From positions 5,498,501 to 5,562,500 of the forward strand of contig JAQQWL010000006.1 in assembly GCA_038363925.1 (NCBI GenBank): a stretch of 64,000 bases of DNA. Direction: 5' to 3'. How positions within the stretch are numbered: position 1 is the stretch's first letter; the number at the start of each line of letters is the position of its first letter. Origin of the DNA: Apiospora phragmitis. Its lineage: Eukaryota; Ascomycota; Sordariomycetes; Amphisphaeriales; Apiosporaceae. Made by a program: the position numbers and the translations under genes. Of the stretch, positions 24,576 to 37,041 are shown piece after piece. A model generated the notes under the pieces. It did no database searches and was not told where the DNA came from. It worked only from the letters and a program-made list of their open reading frames with translations.

Positions 24576-26171
24576 TCAAAAGGCATATCCGCGGTGTTCC
24601 TCAGGGGCATTTTCCACCCGAACGGAGTACTCGTGCGTCCGGGTGATCATGCGCTTCTGGCTCTCCGAGTCCTCGTTCGATTCCAGGTCGCCGCCCTCGG
24701 ACCCGGGGCGGGCGGTGCCGGCTTCGCAGGTCGTGTTGTTCTCGGCGCGGCACCCGAGGTTGCCCAGCTTGATGTTGCTCGACCCGGCCGGGACTTGGCG
24801 GTCGCCCCCCGTGCCGCCGATGGTGACGAAGTGGTGGCTGTTGTCGTTCGGGTTGTTGTTGTTGTTGTTGTTGCGATGGCAGTTGGAGGAGCCTGTGGAC
24901 GACTTGTCGAGGACGGTCTTGATGAAGCCGCGAAGGGACGGCAGGGAGCCCGCGATGATGCCGACGCCGCACTCGATCTCGGACCAGATGATGATGTTGG
25001 CGATTTTATCTGTCGTCGGATAGAATTCACTTGTCAGTCCTGCTGGGGCGTTGGGATAATGAAAAGCAATTGACTCACAATAATGGTCCACGGAAGCCGT
25101 GTAGGCGCCTAGATAGGGCAGTCGCACAATGGTGGACAAGCTCGCCACAGCACCGAGCGCCAAGATGCCGGCGACCGAGATCTTCAGCTTGCGCTTCATG
25201 TTGAGGTTCCAGACGATGAAGCAGGGGAGGATGGCGCACGCCCAGTCGGTGAGGATGGACGAAGCCGAGATGAAGTAGCTGATGTTCTGGATGATGGCGT
25301 AGTCCATACACTCGCCAACGTCCGGGTCGCTCTGCAAGACCGGGTCCCAGTTCTTCGCGATGGGCTGGCAAGTGATGACGACGGCGATCTAGGGGAGAGA
25401 GCAACAGAGTCAGTTATGGATACTTGTTTTGATACAACATGATATCTCCTACGATGGGTGTCACATACGAATCCAAGTATGGCGCTAAAGGTGGCCAGAA
25501 TCATGATACACCAGAGCGGGATGGTGTGTTTCCTTTCGTTCGTGATGCGAAACAGAGAGAAGCAGATGCTGCCTTTGATGAAGGGAAGACTCCAAGCATA
25601 CGTAACTTGCCTATGTTCGTTCCCATTTTGTTAGCCGAGAAGCAACGATGGAACCAGCAATGCGGTCGTGTTTCGCTTATCTTCATCCCGAATGGATAGA
25701 AGACACCTACCAAAGAACGAGATACTATAAGAGATAAATCGTTAGCTGTGCGTTCCCTCCAAACGTAGGCTAAGGTCGACTTACCATGGTAGCAGCCGGG
25801 CCATTCCAGGGGTTCGCGAGGACCTTGTCATCGCGACTGCCCAGGCCAGCAAAGCAGTCGAGGCAGCAGAAGATCGAATTGGTGACGAATAGGGCCTATA
25901 GTCCAGGTCCATCGTCGTTAGTCGTGCGACGGGCGGCCATTCCCGAGTCCTCAGAAACTTACCACCGCGACCACCATGAGACCATCGTCGATGCCCAGTG
26001 CACCAATGCTCTGACGGGCGTAAACTCGCAAGGACACCACCAAAATTGCAAAAAAGGTTAGAAAATAGTGACGGCCAGGCATGCCACGCCGAGATCGTCG
26101 AGGTTCGTCAGCCAGTTCTCGGGCATGTCGCTGAAGAAGACGGTCGGTCTGGGCGCCGCAGGGTCCGCCAT
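24576..26171 (-). CDS. Pth11-like 7TM rhodopsin-fold membrane protein (apparent 1-bp frameshift)
   Basis: Exons 26171-25963, 25895-25785, 25724-25711, 25610-25469, 25388-25079 and 25009-24576 give about 406 aa with one missing base restored. It is an integral membrane protein of the fungal Pth11/SAT4 group (PF20684), thought to sense surface or nutrient cues; its ligand is unknown. Seven hydrophobic segments are spread over the exons, with conserved ACLAVT, LRVYARQSIGALGIDDGLMV, and ITCQPIAKNWDP. The tail is soluble with a poly-Asn run. Splice phases agree throughout, including a 14-nt microexon (25711-25724). The break lies in the A4 run about 26062-26065. The intron 25010-25078 is 69 nt, in frame and stop-free, but has a strong donor and branch site. 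Confidence 0.78.
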
Positions 26172-28395
26172 GTTGATGAAGGCTGAACTGAACAAAGATC
26201 GAATCGAAGACGAGGCAATTCCGGGTGGAGTACGGAGTAGCGACCGTGGTGAAGAGAATATCAGAACGAAACAGAAATGCCAGATCTCGGGAAACGAGCG
26301 AAAGCCACAGAATCAAGTGGCGGTGAAGAGATAAAGCGACATTAAAGATTGTCTCTCTGTCTTGAACATCCCTCGGGGCTTATCATCGATTTCGGCCGGT
26401 TTTCATCTAGGATGTGAGCATAGCAGCAAATTTCAATTTGGAATAGAAGAACGTCGTTTATTTACCAAAATAGTGCTGGTCCCTAACCAAACAAGCCGTT
26501 ATTGCGGAGTACAGGATGGCACGCATATCCTGCCGTGCGGCCTATCGGAACGCGTATCGACGTCCTGTGGGTTCTGTGCTCTACTACCTAGGTCATCCTT
26601 CCCCTCGAAGGGCTTGGTAGAGCAAGCTTTTCGGGACATTATGGATAGTGGGCTTCTGTGGGGGGTAAAGGGGGGACTGATTTTTGACATGTAGGGGATT
26701 CCGGGTAGTTAAGAATAAGGCTTGCTATATAACTGTCCGTCTACGCTGTGCTGCCCAATTAGGAAACTCGCGACAATGGCATGCAGCATGTTTCTTTAGC
26801 GAGGGCTGAGGCTGGCAGTGGAGCGAAATCTGAGCACTCTGTAGATCGATCGCAAGCTTCTTGACATCTTCCTCTGCGCTAATGCTTCTTCTTTCTTTAC
26901 GGGAACCAGGAACGGCAGCGCTGTTGAGACACATAGCTTTGGAAGCCACCGTTACTCTCGGTCAGAGACTCTACCCTACAGTCTCCTGGGACTCGAGTGA
27001 GTTATTTTGATCCGGCCCAAGGGATCAGACCTGAAATGGACGTAGATCAGCCAGGACGATCATGTTTCCATCTGGAACTGGCAGGATGCGAATCCTAGAT
27101 TTCATACCCCAGGCTTTCGCTATCTCGGTACTATCAAAGAACCAGAACACAATAAGCGAACAGGCCATGGCACAGATGATTTGCCAACAACCAGGTACTT
27201 TGCATGGTTATGTGTTCCAACTCCAGGGAACATCAGCTGATATATGGAATCTCAGTTCCACTTTGAGAGGGTCCTCTCTATGTAGGGGCTCTTTTAGCCT
27301 CAACGGATGCCTGCCGTCAGCACCTTGAACAGTCCGGGCGTGGGGAGTGACATTGAAGAGATTAGCGACATGCAGTCTGTTTGAGATTTGATGATGTTCA
27401 TAGCCATTCCTAAATGACAGAATAATACTCTCCCCAAAGGACGTCTTCGTTACTACCTCTTCGTCCCTCTTGGACAAGAATAGTATTATGGCACTTTCTA
27501 TAACTAGTGCAGTTCCACTGGCAGATAAGGGACGTTTCCTCGGCCAATTCGGATCAGCGGTGTCAACCCCGGCTCCGAAAAGACCTTAAGGTCCTACCAC
27601 GCCCCGTCGGACCCGTTGTATTCCCAAACATGTGGGCTCTATCCAACAGGGATCCCACCTCGACTTCCCCAGCGGCCAATCAGCGGCCCGCCCCGTCAGG
27701 GCTGGATAGTGGTTTCCTAATATTACTCACGGAGCAATTGCCCAAGTACGTGGGGAAACGCCGGCTCGTGTTCAATCTGCGGCCTCCGCAATTCTGGCGT
27801 TGGAAGAAATGAGCAGGAATGTCTGTGCCGCATACAAAGGCTCTTCAACGGGTCCCCGTTTTTAGGCCGGTCTTTAGCGCCGAGACTAGGCCGACGTTTT
27901 GTGTGATACTGAGACCGGCTCTTTGCAACGTCGGGACCCTGGTTGTTAGCCTCCTTCCTCTCAAACAGGGCGGAGAGTGTCTCCCACGGCGCCTGCGCAT
28001 TACTAACACCAGCGCGCGCGTTTAATCCAAAAAGTAGAAAGATCGTCATAATGAACAGTCCCACTACTACTATAAGAAATGGACCACCTTTGCTGTGCCT
28101 TAAAAAGGGGCAGCAGGGGGTGGGAACTTGGGCGTCTTGCATCATCCCCGCTCCCAGACGCTTGGAGAATAGCAAATGCGAGAGGGGAGGATCTTCTGAG
28201 TAATAAAACAGAGCCTATCATACGTTCGGATTTCGCCTTCCCCACCTGTGTGCAGTAATATAAGAAAATCCTATTCCAGTCTGACTGAACCTTTTCCGGG
28301 TTCGAAATACGACACAACACATTCGGCCGAGATAAACCTAAAACCTCCTAGACGAGTTTCATTCCGGCATCTTCACGAAAAGAAAAAAAGGAAAA
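26172..28395. other. intergenic, 2.2 kb
   Basis: No supported gene. Frames here lack starts, splice logic or family resemblance. The region carries the divergent promoters of the Pth11-like gene (minus) and the dioxygenase gene (plus). Confidence 0.5.
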
Positions 28396-30231
28396 ATGGC
28401 AGGCGTCGCACCAGGAAAGACCTACACGCCCGGTCTGGACTTCAGCGGGGTTATCTACACCTGCCCCGTCAAGAAGGCCGATTCGGAGGCGGACAGAGCC
28501 CATAAGATCATCCAGGAGAAGCTGCCGCTGCTCAAACAGATCAATGCTCTCCTCGCCGTCACCTTCGGCGACCGCCCTACCTTCTTTATCGACGGGCGCG
28601 CCGATGAGGCCAAGGTTCTCGACTCCTGCCAGGATGAGCCGCACTGCCGCCTGAACATCAAGCCTGAGTACGATGGCGCTCTCTCTGGTCTCCCGTTTCT
28701 TATTGGTCAACGCGTTCCCTGACACTTCACGTCAACAGATACATCATCCAGTTCTACGAGGGCAAATTAGAGCCGCGATATGGGGTCAGTATAATTCGCG
28801 CCTCTCTCCGCCGCTACAGCCATCGCCAATTGAGACAGACTGGGCACCCAACTAACGCAATGTCTCTCTGTAGCTGTTCAAGGACGCCTTCTTCAATGAG
28901 GCTTCCATGCCGTCGGGCAAGATCCCGGTCGCCATCAAGTTTGCCGACCTGCTGACGCCGCACCCCCCGACGCCGCCCAAGCCGGCCAGTGTCTTCTCCC
29001 GGCTTCCCGAGCCCACGGAAGACATCGAGCAGGTCAAGCGCGACATCGAGGAGTTCGGCTATGGATTGGTGAAGAACGTTCTGTCCCCGGAGCAGGTGGC
29101 GATTATGAGGAAAGGTATGGGTTTACCGGATCACCTCTAGGAGCGCAAGCCGACAATGGGGTTTACTGACGTAACATCCTCGTGAAATAGCGGTCGTGGA
29201 GCAAGCGGCTGGTGAGCGCAAAGCAGGCAGTAAGTTGCGTACCCTTCCACCATCGACAACTACCCCTTTTGGTGGAGAAATCCCGAAAGCAGGTCCGCTG
29301 ACCATGTGATTTTTGCAAACAGTTGCTCAAGTCGATGGTGGCCCGGATGGTCCCAACCAGCGGCTCTGGACACTGATCAACAAGGGCGACGATTTCCTCG
29401 ACCTGCTCAACCACCCCATCATTGACGAGTTTATCCCCTGGGCTCTCGGTGAGCATGCCATCATCACGACCTACACCGCCAACATTGCCCGTCCCGGTAA
29501 GTATCATCTCCACGCACTCTCTTCATCGCTCGCCCGCCATACTACACAACAACTAGTTAGTTCGGATGTATGTATGTTTGGTACCGAGGCTGACCTTCTT
29601 TCCGCAGGCAATGTGCCCATGCAGTTGCACACTGATCAAGTGGCTGTCCAGCCGCCGATCCGCGACATCGCCTTCGGCTTGAACATTCTGTTCTACCTTG
29701 AGGACGTGACCGAGAAGAACGGTGCGACACGTGTGTACCCCGGTAGCCACAAGGGCCAAGTCGCCCCCGAAGACGTAAGCTTTCCCTGTCCCCCCCCCCC
29801 TATCCTTTCCTGTTTGGAAGCAAACCGGCTATCAGTCCTTGCTGGTCAAATCAAGCCGCTAACCAAAGATGGCCAACCACCAACAGATCTTCACCGTCGA
29901 AGGCAGCGCCCCCGCCGAAGCCCCCGCCGGCACGGCCCTGATCGTCGACAGCCGCATCTGGCACGCGACGGGCCCGAACCGCGAGTCCGCCGGCGAGCGC
30001 CCGGTGATCCTGTTGTTCTTCATGCGCTCCTTCATCCGACAGCAGGAGAACAACTTCCTGTCGCTGCGCCGGTCCGACGTCTGGCCCAAGCTGTCGGACC
30101 GCCACAAGCGCATGCTCGGCTTCTACACGACGGGCGCTCTCGGCGGCGTCGACGGCGAGGTGCGCGAGGGCGTGTTTGTGGAGTGGAAGGACGGGGTCGG
30201 GAAGATGCGGGCGCCGAACGATCGCTCGTAG
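28396..30231 (+). CDS. phytanoyl-CoA dioxygenase family protein with N-terminal SCP2-like region
   Basis: Exons 28396-28667, 28739-28784, 28874-29114, 29191-29229, 29323-29496, 29608-29774 and 29887-30231 give 427 aa. The C-terminal half is an Fe(II)/2-oxoglutarate dioxygenase: His265 and Asp267 in QLHTDQV, His339 in RIWHATGPNRE, and Arg351 as likely 2OG anchor. Residues about 25-140 resemble an SCP2 sterol-carrier fold (TFFIDGRADEAKVLD; YEGKLEPRYGLFKD; GKIPVAIKFADLL). Such fusions are known in fungi, where the lipid-binding part may present a hydrophobic substrate; the actual substrate is unknown. All six introns are 71-126 bp with good donors and consistent phase. Convergent with the NmrA-like gene. 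Confidence 0.88.
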
Positions 30232-30892
30232 GGGAGAAAAGGGAGGGGACTGGGTAATTGGATTGGCATAAATAAGTACCTATATTGAAGCTCAGGGGGA
30301 CACATATCAGCTTAGTGATACTTGATCTAAGTAAGTAAACATAAGAAACAGTAGATCGTTATGAACAACCCTTGCTAAAACGTTTTCCTCTAGTTCTCTG
30401 TGTCACTACCATTACACGCGCCCCATCAGGACAAAAAGGGGCAATTGCAAGCTCCGTCTCATATCCCTTTGGTAGCACAGCAGCGGCATCAGCAGGAAAC
30501 GACAGACAACCCCGTTGCATTGCATTAGGGTACCTGTAGTGCTGACAAACGTGGGGTCGCTGTGAGCCGACTCTTGTGACCATCGTCCCTGGATCTTTCT
30601 TTGCCAGTTGAGTAAGCCTAGCCATTTTGGTTGAATTGCAATAAGTCTCAGTTATGTCAGATGTGGTCAATAATGTGGGATCATGTCGTGAAGGAGTTCC
30701 CTCACTCGAGATCGTGCATATTGCAGAAGAGGTGATGACTCTGGTTTTCATGCAGACGAGGGGCTTCGGGCGGGTAAAGTCATTAATATCAAGTGGGTCG
30801 GTCCTGTCCGCGATACCCCGCATTCCCACTAAGCTTTGGTGCCCAAGCTACCCACTCCAAGCTACCCCTTCACCCACGCGACCGACCGACCG
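30232..30892. other. convergent intergenic region
   Basis: 661 bp between the stops of the dioxygenase and NmrA-like genes. No further gene is evident. Confidence 0.5.
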
Positions 30893-32006
30893 TTACTGGT
30901 TTTCCCCATGAATAGCCCTCTGCACCACCGCGCTGAGGGGCTCCATGTCCTGCGGCGCGAGCCCCAAGGCCTCGTTGTCGGTCTGGTCGTAGAGCGTCTT
31001 GCCCCTGGGCCCAGATCCGGCGCAGCGTGAACAGCGCGGCCGCCGGGTCGCCCTTCTCCCAGGCCTTCTTCTCGTCCGCCTCGAGCGCGTCCATGGCCGT
31101 GTACTGGACGTCGAACTGGGCGCCCGTCTGGGCCTCGAACTCGGCCAGGAGTTCGCGGGGGCGTCTTGACGAAGGACTGCACCTTCAGCGCCTTGTTCAT
31201 CGAGGCCTCGGGGTGGGCGAGGGCGGCGACTACGAGTTTGCCAACACTGCGCGAGGATATTTGATGAGTAAAGTACATGAGGACGATGCATTATCATTCA
31301 GTCAGGATTTAGGGGTGTCACTTACTCTGGCATGGTTGTAAGCCCGACTTTATCGTTCCCGTCCCCAATTAGGACAGCTTTGTGAGTTTTGGCGTCAAAC
31401 CCACCAGCGGACTCATGCCCGGGCTTGAAGTCCAGGAACATGTCCGCATAGGGGCCCGTGACGACGTAGGTGATCTTCAGCTTCTTGATCTCATCTCTGC
31501 ACATACGTGAACATCAGTCAACATTCGCTCTCCTATCATCATCTGCACAATTGCATCATCCAATACCTGATAGCCGCTCGAACCTTGAGCTTGTTCTGGT
31601 GCGGCTTCTCGCTCTTGCTGCTCGCGTCGTACTCGATGTCGGTGCCGTACTCGCTGGGGAAGAACCACTGCACGCTGCTCGCCTCCTCGTCGGCGATGCG
31701 CAGCAGCTCGATCTGCTCCAGCAGCGCGGTCCGGCCCAGGCAGCAGACCACGGTGTCGATGTCCTGGTAGGCGGTGCGCACGTCCTGGGGGTTCCTGATG
31801 TCGCCCGTGATGACGAACAGCCCTTTCTGTTTCCAAGCAGAAAGGATGGGCTCCTTCTCCGGGTTGGAGGCCGTCGCGGCCGAGGTAAAGATCGACACGC
31901 GCGAGACCGACTGGAGGGATGCTGAGGCGATGGCGCTGCTTATGTGCTTGCCGATTGCGCCCGTGGCGCCAATGATCAGGATTTTGGAAGGTAATGAAGT
32001 AGCCAT
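30893..32006 (-). CDS. NmrA-like / isoflavone reductase-like NAD(P)-binding protein (two apparent 1-bp insertions)
   Basis: Exons 32006-31567, 31496-31326 and 31246-30893 give 320 aa when two extra bases are ignored. The N-terminus is a Rossmann fold with [15 protein letters not shown] (GxxGxxG), as in NmrA-like and isoflavone reductase-like oxidoreductases or redox sensors (PF05368). Other family marks are [10 protein letters not shown] and [11 protein letters not shown]. The third exon changes frame twice: after SFVKTP at the G5 run 31157-31161 and after RRIWAQG at the C4 run 31002-31005. With one base removed from each, the length is an exact multiple of three and the protein ends [11 protein letters not shown]. 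Splice phases match. Its role is unknown; many relatives reduce aromatic or quinone-like compounds. Confidence 0.82.
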
Positions 32007-34108
32007 GGCCGCTTGTCAGTTCGATTGAATTGATTTTACTTGGACTTTCGTGTATGATCTGTCGTTTGAATTGCGACGAGATCTCATCTGAATAATGACG
32101 TGCTGTTGGGGTTGAACTAGTGCACGCCCTTCTCCAGTGACTGCGCGCTCCGATCAGCGCTCCGACAGGGCCGCAGCGGCTAGCGGTTGTCTTTCAGTGG
32201 GCTCCTTTTACCCCACTCAACACTCAATCCCTCTTTTGCCCCTTTTCTATGTACTTAAGCACCAACGTCCTCGCATCTATCTTGAAATTGACGTGCGCAT
32301 ACGTTTAGGTATATTTTCCTTGCTCATATTTAAGAGAGAGATAGTGAGGTCTTATGTGTATAACTTATTAGTCCTCCAGCTCCTTGAGTAGACGCGTACG
32401 TCTCAGCAATATTGACTGTGGTGGCTGCTTTACTCCACAGGACTGTGACTCCTTAGGCTCTTATTTATTGAAGCAGGCGGTGCTTATTATTAATCCAAGA
32501 CGGGAAGATGAGACAAAGTCCAGTACCAGTGGCTCAAGGATGAGTTTCATGACGTGTTGAGCCCATACATGATCTCTCAGCTTCTTGAGTCCTGTTCGAC
32601 CGCACGGCCGGATGAGAACCCTAGACTGCGCAGGTTATCCGTAGATCAGCTGAACACTGGACGATTTGGTTTTGACAGTCCTCGATAAAGGCCATCAGCG
32701 GGGCGCTCTCCGTTGCGTCCGCACAGGCCGCCTTCTTCAGGCCGTCCACCGGCTCTGCACCAGCACTCCGGGCGTTTGACCTGATCGCCCACCCGGGGCC
32801 ACGCAGATCCGGCCCCGCCTCCCCGGAATCCGCAACAGGTCACGCTCGCGTACGATAGCCGGGCTACCAGTGGTCTTTGCCGTCACAGTTGGAACTTGGC
32901 GCGCACGCTGGGCCTGACGTTTGTCATCAGCCTGTTTCCAACAGCCGGAGAAGGATCGAGTTGGAACCACTTGGCACAGCGGTTGCTGCCGCATGGTCCA
33001 CTGCGGGAGTCGTCCACTCGTGATGCATCGCAGTAGACACAACGGTACTACACAGAAGGAAGCCCAGCTAGTTAAGTGCCTGGGAATATCGGGAGATGTT
33101 GGCTGTGTGTGAGATGGAGGCACCTTTCCTGGAGATCTCACCAATCCGTCTTGGCGTCTTCGACCTCCGCGTCCAATGCACGTCCGCTTAATCACATCAA
33201 TCTACGGAGTACCATACCTGAGGTTATTAATTGTTCGTATTGGAGGTCTGAAACCAATGTTCGTCGCATCACAGCTGGCAAAATGTGCAATTACCCGTCC
33301 TCATTTCCATTGAGTTCTGTCAACATTCGATTGTCAGCCCGTGCAAGGTTGATGCTGCAGTGATAACGAAACGTCATGGATGGTGAATCCCGTGGCGGTG
33401 CCTGATTGACCCTTGCATTCGGCGCCAAGTGGGCAGAGGCCCTCATAGGTGGAATGATGACGACCCTGTCTTCGGTGTTTTGCTCAGATGATCGCCTGAA
33501 ACGCGGACCCAGTCGTCCGCCTGTTAGTGGATTCATGCTCATCATTCGAGATCTCACAATCGCCAACGTCCATTGGCCCGGGCACCAGCTGAAGAGGCGA
33601 GTATCCGAGTCATATATTTGCAGCTCAATGCCATATCAGCAATTATTCACGAGGAATACACTCTTCCGTTGGAGTACCAGCATGCCGGTTAACCGGCGAT
33701 GAAAAGAGCGGACGAGGAGACATGTCGGCTGACAAGAGACGGTGTCGCTATCCCGCCTGATGGGATGATATGGTGGATTGGAAATGGGACGTGACCGTTG
33801 GAGATTATTGGGACGATCGATCTAAATGCAACTCGATTCGTGGATACATAATACACTCCACACCATCCTTTTCTCCACAGCATAGCAACAACCACGCCGG
33901 CAGTCGTATGCCCCCAACTGTCAACCAAGGAATCAGCCGCTCCGGCAAAGCGTGCCACCAATCTGGGAAGGGGAAATCAGGCTTGGCTGCAGTGGTCCTT
34001 TCATTCGCTTCGATCGGCGGGAAAGCTTGGATGGAACAAGCTTTGCTCAATCTATTGCTGACTTAATTGACGTCGCATCTATGCAGATGTGCAGATCGAC
34101 CCTGCCGC

Positions 34109-34128
34109 GGCTAATTTCGACTTTAGCC
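34109..34128. promoter_or_regulatory. XlnR/XYR1-type inverted repeat
   Basis: GGCTAA at 34109-34114 faces TTAGCC at 34123-34128, an inverted repeat with an 8-nt spacer and one more matching base on each side (CGGCTAA/TTAGCCG). The zinc-cluster activators XlnR (Aspergillus) and XYR1 (Trichoderma) bind GGCTAA-type sites, and inverted pairs drive xylanase genes. It lies about 375 bp before the xylanase ATG. Spacing is slightly shorter than in the best-known T. reesei xyn promoters. Confidence 0.6.
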
Positions 34129-34273
34129 GGCACAGGGGTGAAGATGCGTACGTACTGACACGATGGCGACCGCCTCTTGGTCAGAAATTGGTCAGAAGTC
34201 GTAGCTCCTGTCAAGCTCTGGAGGTTCCCCCATGCCAAGGGCATGTTTGACGTTGATCGCCACTGTCAAGGCA

Positions 34274-34281
34274 CCCCGGGG
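34274..34281. promoter_or_regulatory. possible CreA/CRE1 carbon-repression site
   Basis: The palindrome CCCCGGGG contains the CreA consensus SYGGRG on both strands. It lies between the XlnR-type repeat and the TATA box of the xylanase gene, where glucose repression sites are expected. The consensus is short, so chance occurrence is possible. Confidence 0.35.
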
Positions 34282-34367
34282 CCTGCTCCCCCTTGGGACC
34301 TGGATTACTGGAATCTTTTACCCCAATCAAACACTTCGAGTTCATCGCATCGACGACGACTGACTGA

Positions 34368-34375
34368 TATATAAG
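34368..34375 (+). promoter_or_regulatory. TATA box of xylanase gene
   Basis: TATATAAG about 127 bp before the ATG, with a CCAAT motif at 34323-34327 upstream. Position and sequence fit a strongly inducible core promoter. Confidence 0.6.
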
Positions 34376-34501
34376 TCACCAAAGATTCCCGTCCATCATG
34401 CCGAGTAACAATCACCACCCACCACCACTCAACCCAGCCAGTCATTTCTTGATTTGATACGACTCATCTTCACTTTCACTTCTCTCCCAGCCATCGACAA
34501 C

Positions 34502-35271
34502 ATGGTTTCCTTCACCCATCTTGCCCTTGCCGTCTCGGCGGTTGCCGGTGTCTTTGCGAGCCCCATCGCCGACCCTGACGCCCCCGACTTCGAGCTGGGA
34601 GGCTCCAGTGTCAACATCACCCGCCGCCAGGACTACACCCAGAACTACAAGACCAGCGGCAACGTCAACTTCTCTCCGAGCGGCAACGGGTATTCCGTCC
34701 AGTTCTCGGGTGCTCAGGACTTTGTGGTCGGAAAAGGCTGGAGCACCGGTGCGCGCAGGTAAGTCCACCTTATTGCTAAGGGTTTTGGCGCCTTAACTTT
34801 GGTTCCTCCATCAAAGCTTTCATCGACACACTGTGCTCACACTTCTTGCCCCCTCCCAGAACCATCACCTTCTCCGGCTCCACGACGGCGAGCGCGGGCA
34901 CCGTGCTCGTCTCCGTCTACGGCTGGTCGACGAACCCGCTGGTCGAGTACTACATCCAGGAGTACAGCAACGGCCAGGGCGCGGCGCAGGGCACGCAGAT
35001 GGGCACGTACACGGCCGACGGCTCGACGTACACCATCTGGAAGCACACGCAGGTCAACCAGCCCTCGATCCAGGGCACCTCGACCTTCGACCAGTACATC
35101 TCGGTGCGGCAGCAGGCCCGCCCCGGCGGCGGCAGCGTCACCGTCGGCAGCCACTTCGACGCCTGGAAGGCCAAGGGCCTCAACCTCGGCACCCTCAACT
35201 ACCAGACCCTCTCGACCGAGGGCTGGGGCTCCGCCGCCGGGTCGTCGCAGTACACCGTTAAGGGGTCTTAG
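34502..35271 (+). CDS. secreted endo-1,4-beta-xylanase, GH11
   Basis: Exons 34502-34758 and 34860-35271 give 222 aa. The enzyme cuts internal beta-1,4 bonds of xylan outside the cell. Residues 1-19 are a signal peptide (MVSFTHLALAVSAVAGVFA), followed by a short propeptide ending in the dibasic site RR at 41-42 before the mature start QDYTQNYK. The GH11 jelly-roll marks include PLVEYYIQE with nucleophile Glu115 and STEGWGSAAGSSQYTV with acid/base Glu206. There is no carbohydrate-binding module; the protein ends just after the catalytic fold, at normal length. The intron is 101 bp (GTAAGT...TCCCAG) and lies at codon AG|A. Regulated probably by the XlnR-type repeat upstream. Confidence 0.96.
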
Positions 35272-37041
35272 AGCGGTGGGGGTTGTGTTCGGCTGTTGCG
35301 GGTCCTCTCACAGGCCGCCGACAAGATGAGCATGATGCGCGAGCCGCATTGTCAACAGACTACCAGATGGGCAGGAACTTTGCATGGGCTATTCGTTTGA
35401 CTTTCGCTTCTCAGGCGCAAGTGGTGGCCAAGGTTGCACGTCTGCGATGGGAAACTGGAAAACACTTTTTCTGTACATATCTTCACTTCGTACCAAATCT
35501 TTTACCATACATGGCAACATTCGAGACTTATCATTCATACTCTCCTTACCTGTGCCATGATACCAATTTGACCCATATTAGTGCCTCGTGAATCATCAGT
35601 GCCTAATACCACTGTTGTCGTTCCGCCAAAAATGGGTAATAAGGTCAGCTGCAGTTAACCCCCTGAGTCGGGTGTCTCGATATTCGTGCCCCTATTCGGA
35701 AATTTACGTCGAACGGGGAAGAGAAGTGGCACTCGTGGCGTTTATAACCAATGCATGACCTGCCTAGCAGGCATATGCAGGGAAATTGTCTCGCTTTCAC
35801 ATTCTTCCGAGTGCCTGCATCGACTGCCGTACAACGTCGTCGCACATGAGGTCAAGTTGCCCAACGTGAAGAGACGTCTGCGACACACAGGGTTTTCTGT
35901 CTGCCGATACGAGTTCCCGTGTGTTGGTTATCGAAGGTGGTTTTGGGCGGAGCTGATCGACAGCAGCAATTCTGTTGTTTGAGTCGCGCATCCCAGGTGA
36001 TGTCTTGGCTGCATTTTTGTCCGCTTCCGGTTCCCGCTAAAACGACCGAATCGCGGCGGCGCATGACCCAACTGCAGGACAGAAGCTGAACCACCTGCAT
36101 GGTAACCCTCCGAGGGGAAACATTCAACCAACCGGGTGGCTGGCCGCCCTCGCTTACCCATGTCTGATTCATTGTCCTACAGCTTCAATCCCATCAGGCT
36201 CGTCAATTTCCTCGGTTTTCTCCTCTTCCAAAAAATCGAGCCTTGCACGAGGGATGCGCCTCGCGTCAGCGTGCGACACATAACGCGAAGAGTTCCACGT
36301 CCTATTGGCGAACTTCGAACTGGAATTGGGTGGAAATGGTGGGTAAGCAACCGAGTCCAGAAGGGAAAAAAGGAGCGCCACTATCCCGGGATCCCCGGCC
36401 CGACAAGAAAAACGTGGAGTTGTCAGCACCTACAACCATGAACCCAGCGCGAACCCTCGCAAATTAATATATAAGAGTTCAATTTATGGCGACCCGGTAA
36501 TCTCCATCGCCAGATTGAGTTTTCTTAACCAATTACCTTTGACCTTTCCGATGGAAAGGACCGCGAATAATACAACCGAATACTCGGAACACGACATTAC
36601 CGGCTGTGTAACACACCCAGTTTACGTAAGTTGGCGTGAGGAAGTATGGTAAGATTGGTTGGTGATGTTCATGCAAAGACTAGGACGATGACACCATCGC
36701 ATGGCGTCAGATACCCTGCCTCGAGATCCTGCAGCCGCGTAGGCCGCGGTCAATCTACTGCTGATAGTTTGGTACCTGCCTCGTACGTCACCCCTGCTTC
36801 TGCACATCACACCCTGCTGCTGAACCACCCAGCTGAACGAGACAGACGGACTATCCCCTGAGCTGACCACCAACAGATGTCACCGTGGCAATTGGCATTC
36901 CAATACGGAACATACCGGCCACGAGGCGTATATATAAGCGGACCTGTCCCTTCTGTGTTGGATTTTCCCATCTGCTTTCTCTGGCAGTGTTCCCAAACCA
37001 CCTTATTCATCCAGGCACCTCGAAAGGCACTTCAGGGTAAC
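35272..37041. other. intergenic 1.8 kb between xylanase and FAD oxidoreductase genes
   Basis: No supported gene. A TATATAAG at about 36931-36938 lies about 105 bp before the FAD-gene ATG and is its likely TATA box. A second TATATAAG near 36,468-36,475 has no gene behind it. Confidence 0.5.

Larger units (their letters stand above)
32007..34501. other. intergenic 2.5 kb upstream of the xylanase gene
   Basis: No coding gene is supported. The proximal 400 bp contain recognisable xylanase control elements, listed separately. The part between 32,100 and 33,700 shows nothing distinctive. Confidence 0.5.

Noticed and set aside
28285..28310. tRNA-like B box (GGGTTCGAAAT)
   Set aside because: Consensus incomplete and no A box or stem upstream.
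36877..37041. Upstream ATG extending the FAD oxidoreductase by 55 residues
   Set aside because: It lies before the TATA box and would bury the signal peptide.
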